Part shown: positions 39,134-51,181 of the stretch, in pieces
Layout of the letters: every line of letters starts with the position of its first letter
Position numbering within the stretch: the first letter of the stretch is position 1
Origin: Hydractinia symbiolongicarpus
Lineage: Eukaryota > Cnidaria > Hydrozoa > Anthoathecata > Hydractiniidae
Assembly (NCBI RefSeq): GCF_029227915.1
Contig: NC_079881.1
Coordinates: forward strand, 10,763,501 to 10,827,500
Reading direction: 5' to 3'
DNA length: 64,000 nt
Program-made: the position numbers and the translations under genes
The notes under the pieces: generated by a model
The model's database searches: none
Seen by the model: only the letters and a program-made list of their open reading frames with translations
Told to the model about the DNA's origin: nothing

Positions 39134-40997
39134 CGCAGCAAATACATCCTCTAATGTGCACGTGATTTAGGATGAAATTTGAACTTCTTCGTATCTTGTA
39201 TGAATCAATTAAAAAGAAGATTCATAACCCTCCATAAGTTTCATTTTTGAGATCAATAAGTAAGCAACTAAGTCAGTTAGTCCGTAATATTAACCATATA
39301 GGAAAAGCAAGACAAGTCAGTTTTCAATTTCATATCATGGTGTGCTTATCTGGAATAGTAGCCATACAAAAGATTGATAAATCTCTTCTAAACAATGAAA
39401 AATCCTTCAAATGCATTTAAAATAAAGAGAAAATATTTGTATTGCACCAATTAAGTAATGAGACCTCCTTCTTTTAGATCTTCGTTCTTGTGTGTAAATT
39501 AGTCATACAAAATTCAGTTTTTGCGTAGGTTATTTTATTTCTGCTTTTCGTATATAATATTTAACATAGCATCTTCGCTACTAGTTTTATGTTACTTAAA
39601 TAAGTTCTTAATGATAACACTAGGTGGTTAAAAAAATAGCGTTATTACATATTTTACTCTTGTAACAATTTACTGCTTTTCAAATTTAATGTTGTAACAT
39701 TTAACAACTGTAACTAACCTTATTTATAAGAAACATATCTATTTTTTATCTACCTGTGATAAAGGCAACTAAAATTTTATATTTTCGCCAGCTTGGGTTA
39801 TTATTACCTTTTTACACTTTGGAAAGACATTACCTTAGGACGTTCCTAGAATTTTTTAACCCTATTCAGGCCGGGCATTTAACCGGATAGGATTAAAGCA
39901 AGTTTCGTTAATCTTCCAAGCAACATTTTTACAGAATTGTCGTGGCATTTTGGTGTGAAAATTAAGTAGCTTTTGAAATTACTTAGCAGTAAATATCAAA
40001 TATAAGATCTTTGACTCGAGATAACCAAGAATATTTCACATACTATAGTAGTAACAGCAATGTATACCTTCGTTTAAACTTCCTTGAACTTAAGAATATC
40101 TGTCATGACTAATAACAACTTAACACCAAAATTGCTGGGTCAGCAGAAATTTCTATTTAAAAATGTAGAAAAAATTCGGATTCTACAAGCTCCAGCTTTT
40201 TACAATCTCGTTATTTTTCACGAGCTTCTGTTTTTAAATAAGCCTTGGGTTAACCCTGTTAAAACGGTGTGCAGAGTTTTTTATTCATTCATATCATTTG
40301 TTTTTCCAAAAGATTCTTTGTTAGCCTTCTCTGCTGCATCGAACGCTTTTAAAACAAAAATATTCTGAATAAAAAGATTTCCACACACCGCATCATGGCT
40401 GCATGGTTCACCAAGCAAGTCTGAAAATTTTAAAGTTTATATGCTATCAAAAGTTAGAACTTGTGCAGTGTAGCATAATGAAGATCATCTTAAATTTCTA
40501 CATCATGCGCCATCTTTGTCGTTATTAACGTTTCGTTATAATAATTATGTCATTTCCTTCTGTACATCTATACCATCTATCAAAAACTAATAAATATGGC
40601 AGCTCTTTGTTATGCTTAATCACGTTGTTAAATGCTCACGTCAGCAAAAATTCAAAAATGGCGAGACATTGATTGTTGAAACATACACAGGAAAGCTTTA
40701 AAAGTCCCAATTATGTCACACTACTTTAACAGATAATGATTAATCAGAAGTTTCAATTTGTTTTTCAATATTTTTGTAGCAAATTAAAAGGAATAACATT
40801 TCATGTAATGTTCGTTTCGTAATGAAATAATGCTTTTGGCCGACGAACAGACAGACAAGGGGTATTACTAGCACAGACATATTTCGTATTCCAAGTATTG
40901 CGTTTCTCTGGACGTTCATTGTTTTGAATACATTTGTTATTTTGTTACTTTGTTATGCATTAACATACTTCGATCACTCGTTTTTAGGCATCCACCT
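39134..40997. other. A/B intergenic region with 3' UTR of A and repeat debris
   Basis: The first few hundred bases probably hold the 3' UTR of A (AATAAA at 39421-39426). At 39856-39871 stands TTAACCCTATTCAGGC, also found exactly at 60927-60942 and in altered form near 48903. A dispersed repeat with TCAGCAAAAATT lies near 40635 and a GACA tract near 40845. No gene is seen. Confidence 0.5.
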
Positions 40998-41000
40998 TAC

Positions 41001-41215
41001 AATACAATACAATACAATACAATACAATACAATACAATACAATACAATACAATACAATACAATACAATACAATACAATACAATACAATACAATACAATAC
41101 AATACAATACAATACAATACAATACAATACAATACAATACAATACAATACAATACAATACAATACAATACAATACAATACAATACAATACAATACAATAC
41201 AATACAATACAATAC
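41001..41215. repeat. (AATAC)43 microsatellite
   Basis: The pentanucleotide repeats about 43 times without interruption over 215 bp. The unit contains no stop in several frames, which creates false ORFs on both strands (NTIQY or CIVLY repeats). It lies about 0.7 kb upstream of the start codon of receptor B and is likely to vary in length between individuals. Confidence 0.97.
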
Positions 41216-41924
41216 AATCACCATTACAAAAAACACTCACAAACAAAACCAGTTGTCAAATATTCGGAAGCAAAACGGATGACGCAACAAGATTTCAGTT
41301 CTTAACAGGTGGTTCTTCTTTTTTTTTCATTTCATTTTTTATTTAGGTGAAAAACTAGAAACTGCTTTTACAAGCAATAATTTAATTAATTATTGAATTA
41401 TTTATTTGAAACCTAAAACATGAATTTTAGAAAATATTTATAATAAATGCAGATAAAAAGTATTTAAAAATATCAAAAAGTATGGTTATTTGAGAGACGC
41501 TAAAGTTATTTGTTTTGCAAAATTTTTGCAAGTTTGGGGTGGCGCAGGTAGGGAAATCTTGTTAAAATTATTTTCTTTGTGTGTTTCGTGTTCATATTAT
41601 TCAAAGTTTATTATTTTTTTACTATCAAATTTTAATAGTTAAAAGTTTATTCTTTAATTATAATTTGATCATTGTTCAATCGTAAGAAAAAGTTCTCTGA
41701 AACGCTACCTATTAACTGTATATACTTTTAAAGCATTCTTAAATGATGGTTTTGCCGCTTGTCCTGTTTTGTTAGTGTTATTTCTTCTTTTGATGCAGAA
41801 TATTTACCAGAAAGGAGGAGTTAAATTAATCTTTTTGTATTAAGCTTGCTTTAAAATATCCATTCGATATTCATGAATTACTTTTTTTAGCTTTGTTAAC
41901 TTTTAGTTTGTAACAGTAGCAATA

Positions 41925-44900
41925 ATGATGTATTTGGTCGTATGCTGTTTGTTGATATTATTTAAATTTTCACACGGCTCGTTTGAGACAAGGCTAGAAG
42001 CGATAAAATATGAGAAGAGTCAAAGACCTTTTTATGGCAGTATGTTCATTATTTTGTATTATACTTCTTAACCATTCATTTTTTTTAATTCTTTAAACTG
42101 TTCAGTAAGTCTTATGTATCAATAAGCAAAATGTATGTGTGTCTGACAGACATAATAAATATGATGGTAGTTGTTTGCTAAATGATAATCGTTATTCTGT
42201 TTTAAATGCTACGGAAAAAACAACGAGCAGTTAACTTGTTTCAGTACAAAGCGAACTGTTGTCGATTTTGTTCCTTTTATATTTTAAATAAAATTAACAA
42301 AAAAAACGATATGTAGCAAAAAATACCTTTTATACTAATAAAACTCCCACAGGGACAAAAACTTGTTTCGCCATTTTTTTAATCATTTCGTTTTGTTTAT
42401 ATGTTTTTATGTTATGTTTTATGTTATACGTTATTTATGTGCCTATCAGTGATTCTAAAAGTTTATATAAGTGTAGGTATATGCATATATGCAATTTATA
42501 CCAATCTAACTCGTGTATGCCATATGGCACTGGAAGAAAGTTTGTAAGGACACACCACGACTTTTATAGTACCATGCAGGTTGACAGCTCTTTTCTACTG
42601 GTTGATATCTGATGCATATGTTTCAATCTGACATGCTGCGGTATATTAATCCGCCTGAAACTGTTTGTTTGTTTTTTTAGCTGGTAATGTCAATGTGACT
42701 GTGCAAATATTTGTTTATCTTATTGGACCCATCAATGAAGTTGATTTTGTAAGCATGTAAAATTATATTTGTTTGCGCTTCCGTTGCGTTGATTTATTGT
42801 TCGATCGTGATAGGCGATAGTTTGGTTTCAGTTCTGGCTCATCATTTTATAAAGTGGTTTAAAACGATTACTTATACGCGCACTATATTCACAAAGTACG
42901 GAAAAATGTGCAAATTGATCTCTTATTTAACCACCATAAATTATTTATAACAATATAATATAAGTTAGTTTTTGCATAAAAACCTCGTTTCTTCCTTGCG
43001 ATTGTTCATATACACAGCACTTTCTTGTTAACTTTACTTTATGAATGTCAATTGATAAACCTTTAAGAAAATCCTTTTGATATATTCAGTGAATCAGTGC
43101 AAGCGTTTTTTGGAATTCAAGTATATTTCTATTCAGAGAAAAAATTAACGCTTGAGTATAGCAAAAAAATCAATAGTTTAAAAATCATAGTTTGTTTAAA
43201 ATATACGAATAGTAAATATGTTTCCAAGTAGAGGATCTTTCTCCAAGCTGATACCTATTTTGAAGTTTTTTACAAATATCTAATTAAACTGGGCTACATT
43301 CAGATATGAACGAAACCATTAATAATTTTCTTATCCCATCCCAAAAGCAAACCAATACGAATTAAGTACTTTTAAAAACTGGAATTATAAATGTTACAAG
43401 GGGTATATCTTTAAACTATTTATATGTGAAAAGAAAAGGCATTAATTGTAAAGAAACAGGTCTTAGTAAAGAAATTTAATTTAATTATGGGCGGTTGGTG
43501 ACCATTGCTGCTTTTAGTAACTCTTTACCGCAAAAAAAAGTTGAGTTGGTATAAATGCCTGTAGAATTTATCGTTGGTTCACGGAGTATATGTATTAAAA
43601 TTCTTGCTAATTATGCGAATATGTGACGTCACCGGCTAGCTCTAAGACATGTAACTGTTATCATTGAGGATATTGCCTTGACAAATCTGTTAAATACAAC
43701 ATCTGACTTTTGCAGCAGAAGGTACGCTTTAAAACATTCAAAATTAGCTATTAAAACACTTTTTTTTTACCCAAACTACTCGCCAAAGTCTTTGCTACGA
43801 AGTCTTCTTTGTTGTTGTTGTTGTTGAGGTCAAATCAGCACTTTTACCTTGAATGACGATGAAAGTAGCAATGTGTAACAAGAAGTTACTAAAAGAGACC
43901 AAAAACATCTTTCTTTTTTGAGAAGGGAAAGGGTGAATCAAATCCAATCCTGACTTTATTACATTAAGATAACGAAGAGCATCTTACTCTCCAACATTAT
44001 GGCCATGATTCAATTAATTATTATCCTTTCTTTATTATGTCTGTTACAAAGCAAGCAGACGTTTTGTTTTTCTTTAGTTATGGAACACGTGTGCCAATTT
44101 CCGTTTGACTGCCTTTAGACTTTTGAAATTGGATTTTACTTGCGACAATGGTGGGTAGATCCAAGACTGGCATTCAACAACACATCAGAGATTTTTCATG
44201 CTACCACGTTGGATCATTTGATCTGGATTCCTGATACATCAGTTTATCATTCGCGCGAAGTACGTATATTTGAAAATGCAGTACGAGCGATAATTAAACC
44301 CTCTGGTGCGGTGTATTATAGTCGAAGGTAACTTTTGTATTGTTCTCAATGCGAGAATAGTTATTGTAGTACAATATAACTTAAACTTAATAAAAGAGAG
44401 TATATATACATTTTAGGTGTTAGTAGGGGCTTCCTGTTCAGTCATATACATTATTGCAATCTATAAATTTTCTTAACTTTAAAAACTTATTGCAAATATT
44501 TTACGAAATGTTTAAAATTCTGTAAAGCATTCTTCCATTGCTAGGTTAACGTCGAAAATACATTGTCATATGGATTTGACCTTTTATCCAATGGATACTC
44601 AAGAATGTCATCTTACGTTTGAAAATTGTGAGTGTCGTTGATTTTCGTTTTCTTGCATTGATTTTTGTTCTGTGATATCTTTTGAACTTTGTTTGGGCTA
44701 TTTTACCTAAATCTTTAAATTTAAATGCAATAAAAATTGTAAAAAAGTTTCTTGATTATTTGTTGTTTTTTATTCATTCGTTGTATAATTTGAGTAGCAA
44801 GGCTAAAGAGAGATGTTTGATTTAACCAAAATCGCACATTTGTGATTAAGAAGAGATTAAATTCAACCCGATTTTTCTTTCCCGGATTTCCAGTTCTGTA

Positions 44901-47171
44901 ATCTAATATTTTTTGTGTTATTTAGCTCTCAAATAATGATGTTTTGATGATAAATAATACAACTTATGATTAAAAATTAAGTATTTCTTTCTTACACATG
45001 GGCCATTTAAAGTGCAAATGATATACCATATTATAGATGCGATATGTCTCTTAAGTCGCATAGCTACGATCAATATTTTTAAGGCTCACGTCACAAAATG
45101 TTGTTACAGTGAAAAAATGTTACAAGTGGTCCATAACCATTAACATGTTGGTAACTACAGTTTTGCAGAAAAAAAAGCTGCAAAAATTTTTTTTACAACA
45201 GCTTTTGACATCTTGAGCATGTTTTATACATTTTTAACAATATTTACACGTGTCCGATATGTGTCAACATTATTTCTGTAACCTTTTAACACTCTTTACA
45301 CATTCTTTGGTAAAACAGCATCGACAGGCATGTTCTTCTAATAAAAAACAAGCTTGTTGTTGATGTTGCAAAAAAACAGCTTTTTAAACTATATAAATTT
45401 CTTTTCTCCCACCTTAAAAAACAAACCAAGAATTCAATCCCTTTTAATCCCTACTTTGAATTTTTTTCTGTCCCTGGAAATATATTGGAGTATTTTCTCT
45501 ATTTAATCCAAAAACTGTTGAAATGAAATGTATGTACTGACTACTAGCACAATTGAACGGTGCATTGTGGCATTAAAATGCAAACATTTTTCCATAATTT
45601 CTTTTCGAAGCAACAGACAAAAGGATATTGAACCTGCTCCTATCCGACCAGAAGTCTCGCTCAGTTTTAAATGCATATATAGTAGAACCACCACACTGAC
45701 TAAATTAGAATAAACTGTTTAAATTTGAACAAAACATTTTTGTAACCCTGAGAGTTCGAATTTTAGAAACTCTACTGTATCAACTTTTAATTTATTTGAC
45801 ATTTCTAGATGCTTTCACAACAAACCAAGTAAACATATCATGGCACAAAATACCAATTGTGAGAAGCACAATGCTAGAATTGAATGGCTATAGCCTAATG
45901 GGCATATCAAGCAACACTATTTTAAAACCATCTCTCGTTGGAAGTATGTTTGCAGTTCTTTGTTTGTTAAAGTCGAGTACCTTAATGTTATCAGAATAAG
46001 AAAATGTAAATTAAGATTAAGATTAATATCTAGAAAAGTATTTTTGGTAAAAGTGTGTTGAAAAAATGCATCACCACTGTACGTGTGAACTCCTCGTAAA
46101 AATATTATGCTTTAAGTGCAGAAACTTTCTCAGTCAGAACCATTCAAAAATTTTGCCAATTTCTACTAAAAATAATAAACATTTTTTTATTCTTTGTTTT
46201 TATTTTTCAAGCAACAAAATGTAACCATGGAATACTTCAAAAAGGCCAGGAACGATCTATCTTAATGACATTGTTATGCTTTGATAGCATACTAATACTA
46301 TCAAAAGTTAACCTTTATTAATGTTTAAAGAACTTTCTTAGAGCATCAATTCGCAAAATTTTATGTTCACAAAATCTTTCAATGCGGCTTATTCGTGAAT
46401 TTATGTTTACAAAAAGGGAAAATTCCCTGTCTGTAAAATGTTCTTTTCTTAATCTCCTCTTCTTAGACAAAACAACATACTTCAAACTTTTGCAATCACG
46501 GTACACCGTAAAGAGATCTTACATGAATCATATTTACCGAACTTTTATCCCATCTTCATTACTACTAATATTCGCATTTGGATCATTTTGGGTTCCCGAC
46601 ACTGCTGTTCCAGCTCGTATGGGAATGATTGTGACAAGTTTCTTATCAAGTACGTTTATATTACAAGGAGTAAGTGATACAACGGTGATGGTTTCATATA
46701 CAACCCCGATGCAAATGTTTCTTCTTATCAATGTTGTGTTAATTGTTTGCTGCATGATTCAGTATTTAATCGTGTTGAAGGGAAGATCTAATCAGGTGAC
46801 TCTTTTATCAACGCCTTTATCTTTCCTTTTTCTGTTCTTAAATCCTGTTAATTTTTGCGCAGAAGTAGTGTCTTGTTAAATTAATATATATGTTTCATAC
46901 ACATTCTCATTTTGTGTTTTTTGTAAAGGTTGCAGGTAAGCAGCTACTTCTGTTTTTACGTCTTTTTTAGCTTCATTCTAATCCCACCTGCTTTGAAAAT
47001 GAAACAGTCGAAGAATGCGATAAGGTGGAAACAGAAAAATGCGATGTCAGTATTAGACCATCAAGTGGAACACAAATTGTTCATATTGTCGACAAAATAT
47101 CGCGGATTATTTTTCCAGTACTCTATGCTGCTTTTTGTGCTACATTCTTTGGATATTACTTCAAACAGTAA
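41925..47171 (+). CDS. Receptor B: Cys-loop (GABA-A/glycine-like) ligand-gated channel subunit, 7 exons, 379 aa
   Basis: Exons: 41925-42039, 42681-42748, 44119-44327, 44545-44627, 45809-45943, 46467-46795, 46971-47171; same phases as A. Start: the first of two adjacent ATGs, opening a signal peptide (MMYLVVCCLLILFKFSHG) followed by the family segment IKYEKSQRPFYG. Exon 3 is one codon longer than in A, C and D. Motifs: LRQWWVDPRL (Loop D), LIWIPDT (Loop A), Cys-loop C138-C152 with FYPMDTQ, PAR before M2 (Arg at 254), VDKISR--FP before M4. The M3-M4 loop is the shortest of the four (about 45 residues before M4) and carries three cysteines. M3 differs from the other three (LLINVVLIVCCMIQYL). PAR suggests an anion pore; ligand unknown. 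Two candidate AATAAA signals at 47399 and 47429. Confidence 0.93.
45675..45785. repeat. Candidate Tigger-like miniature element in intron 4 of receptor B
   Basis: The left side has ATATAGTAGAACC and the right side GAGTTCGAATTTTAGAAACT followed by CTACTGTAT, whose reverse complement starts ATACAGTAGAG. The two ends therefore resemble short inverted repeats of the CAGTAGA type. It is about 100 bp long and non-coding. The call rests only on the ends. Confidence 0.35.
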
Positions 47172-47640
47172 TCACAGATGGTGTCAAAATGTATATATTA
47201 TCAGCTTCGTGTGTGTGTTCACAACATTTTGCTAGGCAGATAATAGGGTTGCTCGAAAAAAGACATAGGCGTAATGACTAAGATAAATAATTTTAATTAA
47301 ATTTTACAAAATTTGTATTTAAAGTTTCATGGCTTAGAAAAACTTTTTTATTTCTGCGCTAGGTTAGTGCTAGGTTAGCACTCTATGCTGTGTTTTTGAA
47401 TAAAAAAACGGTTGAAAAAAACTCGATAAATAAAAGTGGGGAGACAAAGTATTAGACTCAAAGCTCAATATTCTAGAGACGTAGCTAAATTGTTTCCTTT
47501 CTTTCTTTTTTCTTATTTGAAAAAGTAGACTGACCATGTAGGTACTTAAAAAAAATTACATAGAAAAAAAACAAAGAAAACTAAAATAATATCAATAAAA
47601 AGCCAGGAAAACTAGAAAAACGATTGCTTCTAACAATTAC

Positions 47641-47678
47641 CCGATATTAAAACTCGTTTAAACGTGTTTTAATATCGG
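47641..47678. repeat. 38-bp near-perfect palindrome
   Basis: Arms CCGATATTAAAAC and GTTTTAATATCGG flank the perfect core CGTTTAAACG. Only one symmetric base pair, on each side of the core, breaks the dyad. It lies about 470 bp beyond the stop codon of receptor B. It could form a cruciform or be an inverted-repeat remnant. Confidence 0.9.
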
Positions 47679-47719
47679 ATCGTCAATTCGGTTAACCAGA
47701 AGATTCAAAAGTTACATAC

Positions 47720-47895
47720 AGTACATTCTAACTATCTCTATAGTAGATAGATAGAGCGGATAAATATGGTCGAGATAGTCCACCAGAGAAAAGATAGAGG
47801 AAGAGAAAACCAATAAGGGAACAAAATATTTGTCCGAGATAAGAAGTTAAAGACATAGGGTATTCGAGATGGAGGGATCCACTTACATGGATGTT
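47720..47895. repeat. Candidate miniature element with CGAGAT phrases
   Basis: The left edge (ACAGTACATTCTAACTATCTC) loosely mirrors the right edge (GAGATGGAGGGATCCACTTAC). GGTCGAGATAG, GTCCGAGATAAG and TTCGAGATGG recur inside. This resembles ends of pogo/Tigger-type non-autonomous elements; evidence is weak. Confidence 0.3.
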
Positions 47896-50373
47896 GAAGT
47901 TACGTTTTTATTATATATTTAGTTTGTAATTATAAAAAAATAATATTCTTTTTTAATAACGCAGTATTTCACTTTCTTCTATTCCCATTAAGTTTAACCC
48001 TATCCCCCCCTCCCCTCCTTGACGGTTCTTTTAATAACTCCTTATGACTATGAAACTTACTGAGTTTCAATATTTATCTATTAGACACCTGTATGTGAAA
48101 CTTTTAGGTCCCATACCTTTTAGAGGCCAATTTTTGGCACTTTTTTAAGCGATCCACGTAAAAACCGGAAAATATGTTAAATAGCTAACTTTTATTTAGC
48201 TCTCAGAAACTTCAAACAGAATGCAAAAATTCGCTCTGGAGTAAAAGTAATTAAATTTTAAGCAGATGGTGGCATTTTTAACAAATTTCAAGCTTCTGAT
48301 GACGTCATAGAAAATTCTTCCAAACATTTCTCAATATTGTGGATAGCCTACTTGAATCTGGCAGTTGCTTTGACTTTGCAAAATGGAGATGGGGGAGAGG
48401 TGTGCAGCAACATCAAAAGTCAAGTGAATCATGATTTGTCTCATAATTTATGCTCGCGATTGGAGAAACAACATGGAATAATGTAGCACTTGTCGCTTCT
48501 TGCATGTCTTTCAAGCTTTTCTTATTGCTTCTCATGGCTACTGTATGAACGATTTAAAGCTTTTCGATGTAGCCGTAAAGACCTTTTTCTCGCTTTTTCA
48601 AGTTCATCAACCGACATCCAATTCTCTTTTGAATATGTCCAACACATTGAAGTACAGGTTCCATGTTGGCGACAGTTCAGCAATAATTGAATTTCATATC
48701 TTTTCATACACTATGTGCTATTTAATTGTTAATTTACATTGTTTCTTTCAAGCGGCATGTTTTACAAGCTCAATGTTCAAAATATTAACATCTCTGTGGA
48801 AATTTACGTCTCTGAGTTGTTAATACATAAATAACTGAGCGTTTTCTTTTTTATGATCCATAACAGAAAATGGCAGAATCAGTAACATCTATCCAATCTT
48901 TCTAACCCTATTCCTGCTGGGCCTTTTAGGGGCTCCTCTGTGCTTGGAGGGGGGGGGGGGGTGATTTGACCTTCCTGTGTAATTACTACAATTGTTGTCC
49001 GTTAGACCTATAAACACATAAAAAGTTATTACAAAAAAGAATAATAAGATCCTTACATGCTTACTACACAGCTGCTTTCATGCCTACATGCTTTCTACAC
49101 AGCTACACATTTGTTGCAGTAAACAGTCGAAAATTGTAATCGCAGTTGTTTGTTTTCATCAACTTAGGCAGATTTATTAATAAGCAAAACTTAACAAGCC
49201 TGTTATATACTTGTCCACAGGCTTGAATGCTCTTGAGTTAATATCAAAAGTGTTATCATGTGATTGTGAGGTATGTGTTTTAATAAAGTAAATAAAACAG
49301 CCATATTGAAACAGTAATTCTTTTTGCATGGTAGACATATCAGCTTACTAAGAACTCAACAAAGAATTTTAATATCAATAATTCCACCTTCTGTAATATA
49401 TGGGCTGAAATTTCTTTTCTGAATTTACAGATTAATGAATGAATTTACAATTTACTTGTGCTGATAGAGTTGTTGCTATCTAAATCACTGAGACTATTCA
49501 CTGAAGATTACGAAGTCTACTAAAACACAAGTTTACAATATATGTCTCACCTTTACTGGTACCCGTCTTTCTTTTGAGTCCATAAAGTCCTTTCCATTAT
49601 CTTACGATGTTAATCCGAACTTTAACGCAAGTCTCGGTGAGATTAGTATAAAAATAAAGTTGGTGTTCGGCTCTGTTTTTATTTCTCCTGATTAACCTGA
49701 TATTTATAAAAATGTCGTGCAACCTATAACAAAGGCATCATCTTATATGTTTAAGCAAAACAGGTTTATCGGACTTAGAAGACGTTGCTAAAATGTTGGC
49801 AGGGAGAAATTTGTTAGGGTGCGTTATTTAAAAGGCGACTTGCCACAATTCTCCTATCTTTAAAGGCAAAATAAGTTTAAAATAGATATAAACTATATTT
49901 TCAAAAAAAATTTTAGGGGGTAATCCCCTCAAATAAATGGTATTGTGAAAAGTCTAGTCAAAAGTGACGAATCTAACTTATTAGGAAAAAACCATAATAA
50001 GCGATACCGTAGGTAAAAAATCACACCAGAACTTTTGTGCATGTCATTATCTAGTAAGAAGAGGAAATTTTCCGCGTTTTTCAAATCGCCCTCTTCGCAA
50101 ACTCATTTCTAATATAAAATACCAACTATCTATTTTTCCAAATTGGTGAGGCATAACTTACTAAGTGATGGACCAGTTAATTTTTTAGGAGAACGGTACA
50201 CGGAGAAGCAGTAAATATTAGCGACAGTGTAGCTTTAAGAATTTATAGCATGTGTTAGATTTTAATATTTTGCCTTTAAATGGAAATAAGAAATGAAGAA
50301 GAACTCGATTTAATTCTGTGGCCGCGATTGATTGTGTCATCAACTTCGAATGATCAAGGAAGTACAGTGATTG

Positions 50374-50660
50374 ATAGCCTTGTGGTAGAGCGTTCGCTTT
50401 CAGTGCGGGAGGTCTTGGGTTCAAACCCCGGCCGAGTCATGCCAGAGACTATAAAAGTGTGAATCTATCCTTTCTGCTTAGCGCTCAGCATGAGAATAGG
50501 ATTGATATCTTAAGCGGTTGTCTAGTTGAGCGATTGCTGTGCTTCCACGACTTTCGTAGCTCAAATGGGAGCTTTAAATGCGCTAGGACCCCCTTCGCAG
50601 GACCCTCGTTGATAGCAGTACCAATAGGAACTGAAGAGGCTATCCTGGGTAAATAATAGT
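50374..50660 (+). mobile_element. tRNA-derived SINE, plus-strand copy
   Basis: The head resembles a tRNA: an A-box-like TAGCCTTGTGGTAGAGCG at 50375-50392 and a B box GGTTCAAACCC at 50418-50428, spaced as in tRNA genes. A body follows (ATGCCAGAGACTATAAAAG, GAATAGGATTGATATCTTA, GCTCAAATGGGAGC) shared with the minus-strand copy at 22660-22885. The 3' end runs into AATAATA-rich sequence. The head does not close a good acceptor stem and is fused to an unrelated body, so it is a SINE, not a tRNA gene. The ORFs across it are accidental. Confidence 0.8.
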
Positions 50661-50852
50661 ATTAATAATAAAAATAATAAAAAAGTTTACAGGGAATTCC
50701 ATTCCAACGGTTGGCTCTTCCTCCACTTCGAATACACAATAGCTACGTAAAGTATTGCTCTAACTTGTTTGCATGCAACACAAGATTGTTTGCGGTCAGT
50801 AGATGGTTTCACATGAGCTGAAAGCACTGCATTTAGAAGGCACCGACGTTTT

Positions 50853-50876
50853 AGGTTCGAGTCCTCACTCGAACCT
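50853..50876. repeat. Perfect 10-bp hairpin containing a B-box-like sequence
   Basis: AGGTTCGAGT and ACTCGAACCT flank a CCTC loop. The left arm resembles a pol III B box (GGTTCGAGTCC). It may be a tRNA-like SINE remnant or a foldback. It lies about 300 bp upstream of the start codon of receptor C. Confidence 0.5.
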
Positions 50877-51181
50877 GAAACCTTGTCATTGAAATCTTAA
50901 TGCTCCACAATTACAATCTCCACTTAAACAAGTCGTTGTGAATGCGTATAATGAATTGTTGAAGTATTGCATTATATGAAAATTATACATAATTAATAAA
51001 TTAAACTCCACAGCTAGTTTGCACAGTTTTTGACAAATAATTATTGAATTCTTCTATTGAGGAATTAGAGCCAGAATAAATCATTCTTTGAATGTAGAGA
51101 ATAAAACTTTTTTTAACAAATTACAGAGTGTCTAAGAACACTTTGAGATCAAATAGGATATGATTTTAAATACGATTTAAA

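Larger units (their letters stand above)
47172..50373. other. B/C intergenic region with 3' UTR of B; no gene seen
   Basis: The 3' UTR of B is expected in the first 300 bases. The palindrome and candidate MITE listed separately lie at 47.6-47.9 kb. A run of 13 G stands at 48949-48961, just after an altered copy of the AACCCTATTC motif. The minus frame 48707-48522 ends in a basic helix-like stretch (DELEKARKRSLRLHRKALN) that I cannot assign. Nothing else is recognised. Confidence 0.45.

Noticed and set aside
40924-41346. Long ORFs on both strands encoding NTIQY or CIVLY repeats
   Set aside because: They are translations of the (AATAC)n microsatellite, which contains no stop in several frames.
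46929-46937. Tiny exon GTTGCAG in intron 6 of receptor B
   Set aside because: It is flanked by AG and GTAAG but would shift the frame; the direct 46795-46971 junction keeps it and matches the other copies.
50374-50447. Possible tRNA gene
   Set aside because: A and B boxes are present, but there is no convincing acceptor stem, and the head is fused to a repeat body shared with 22660-22885, so it is a SINE.
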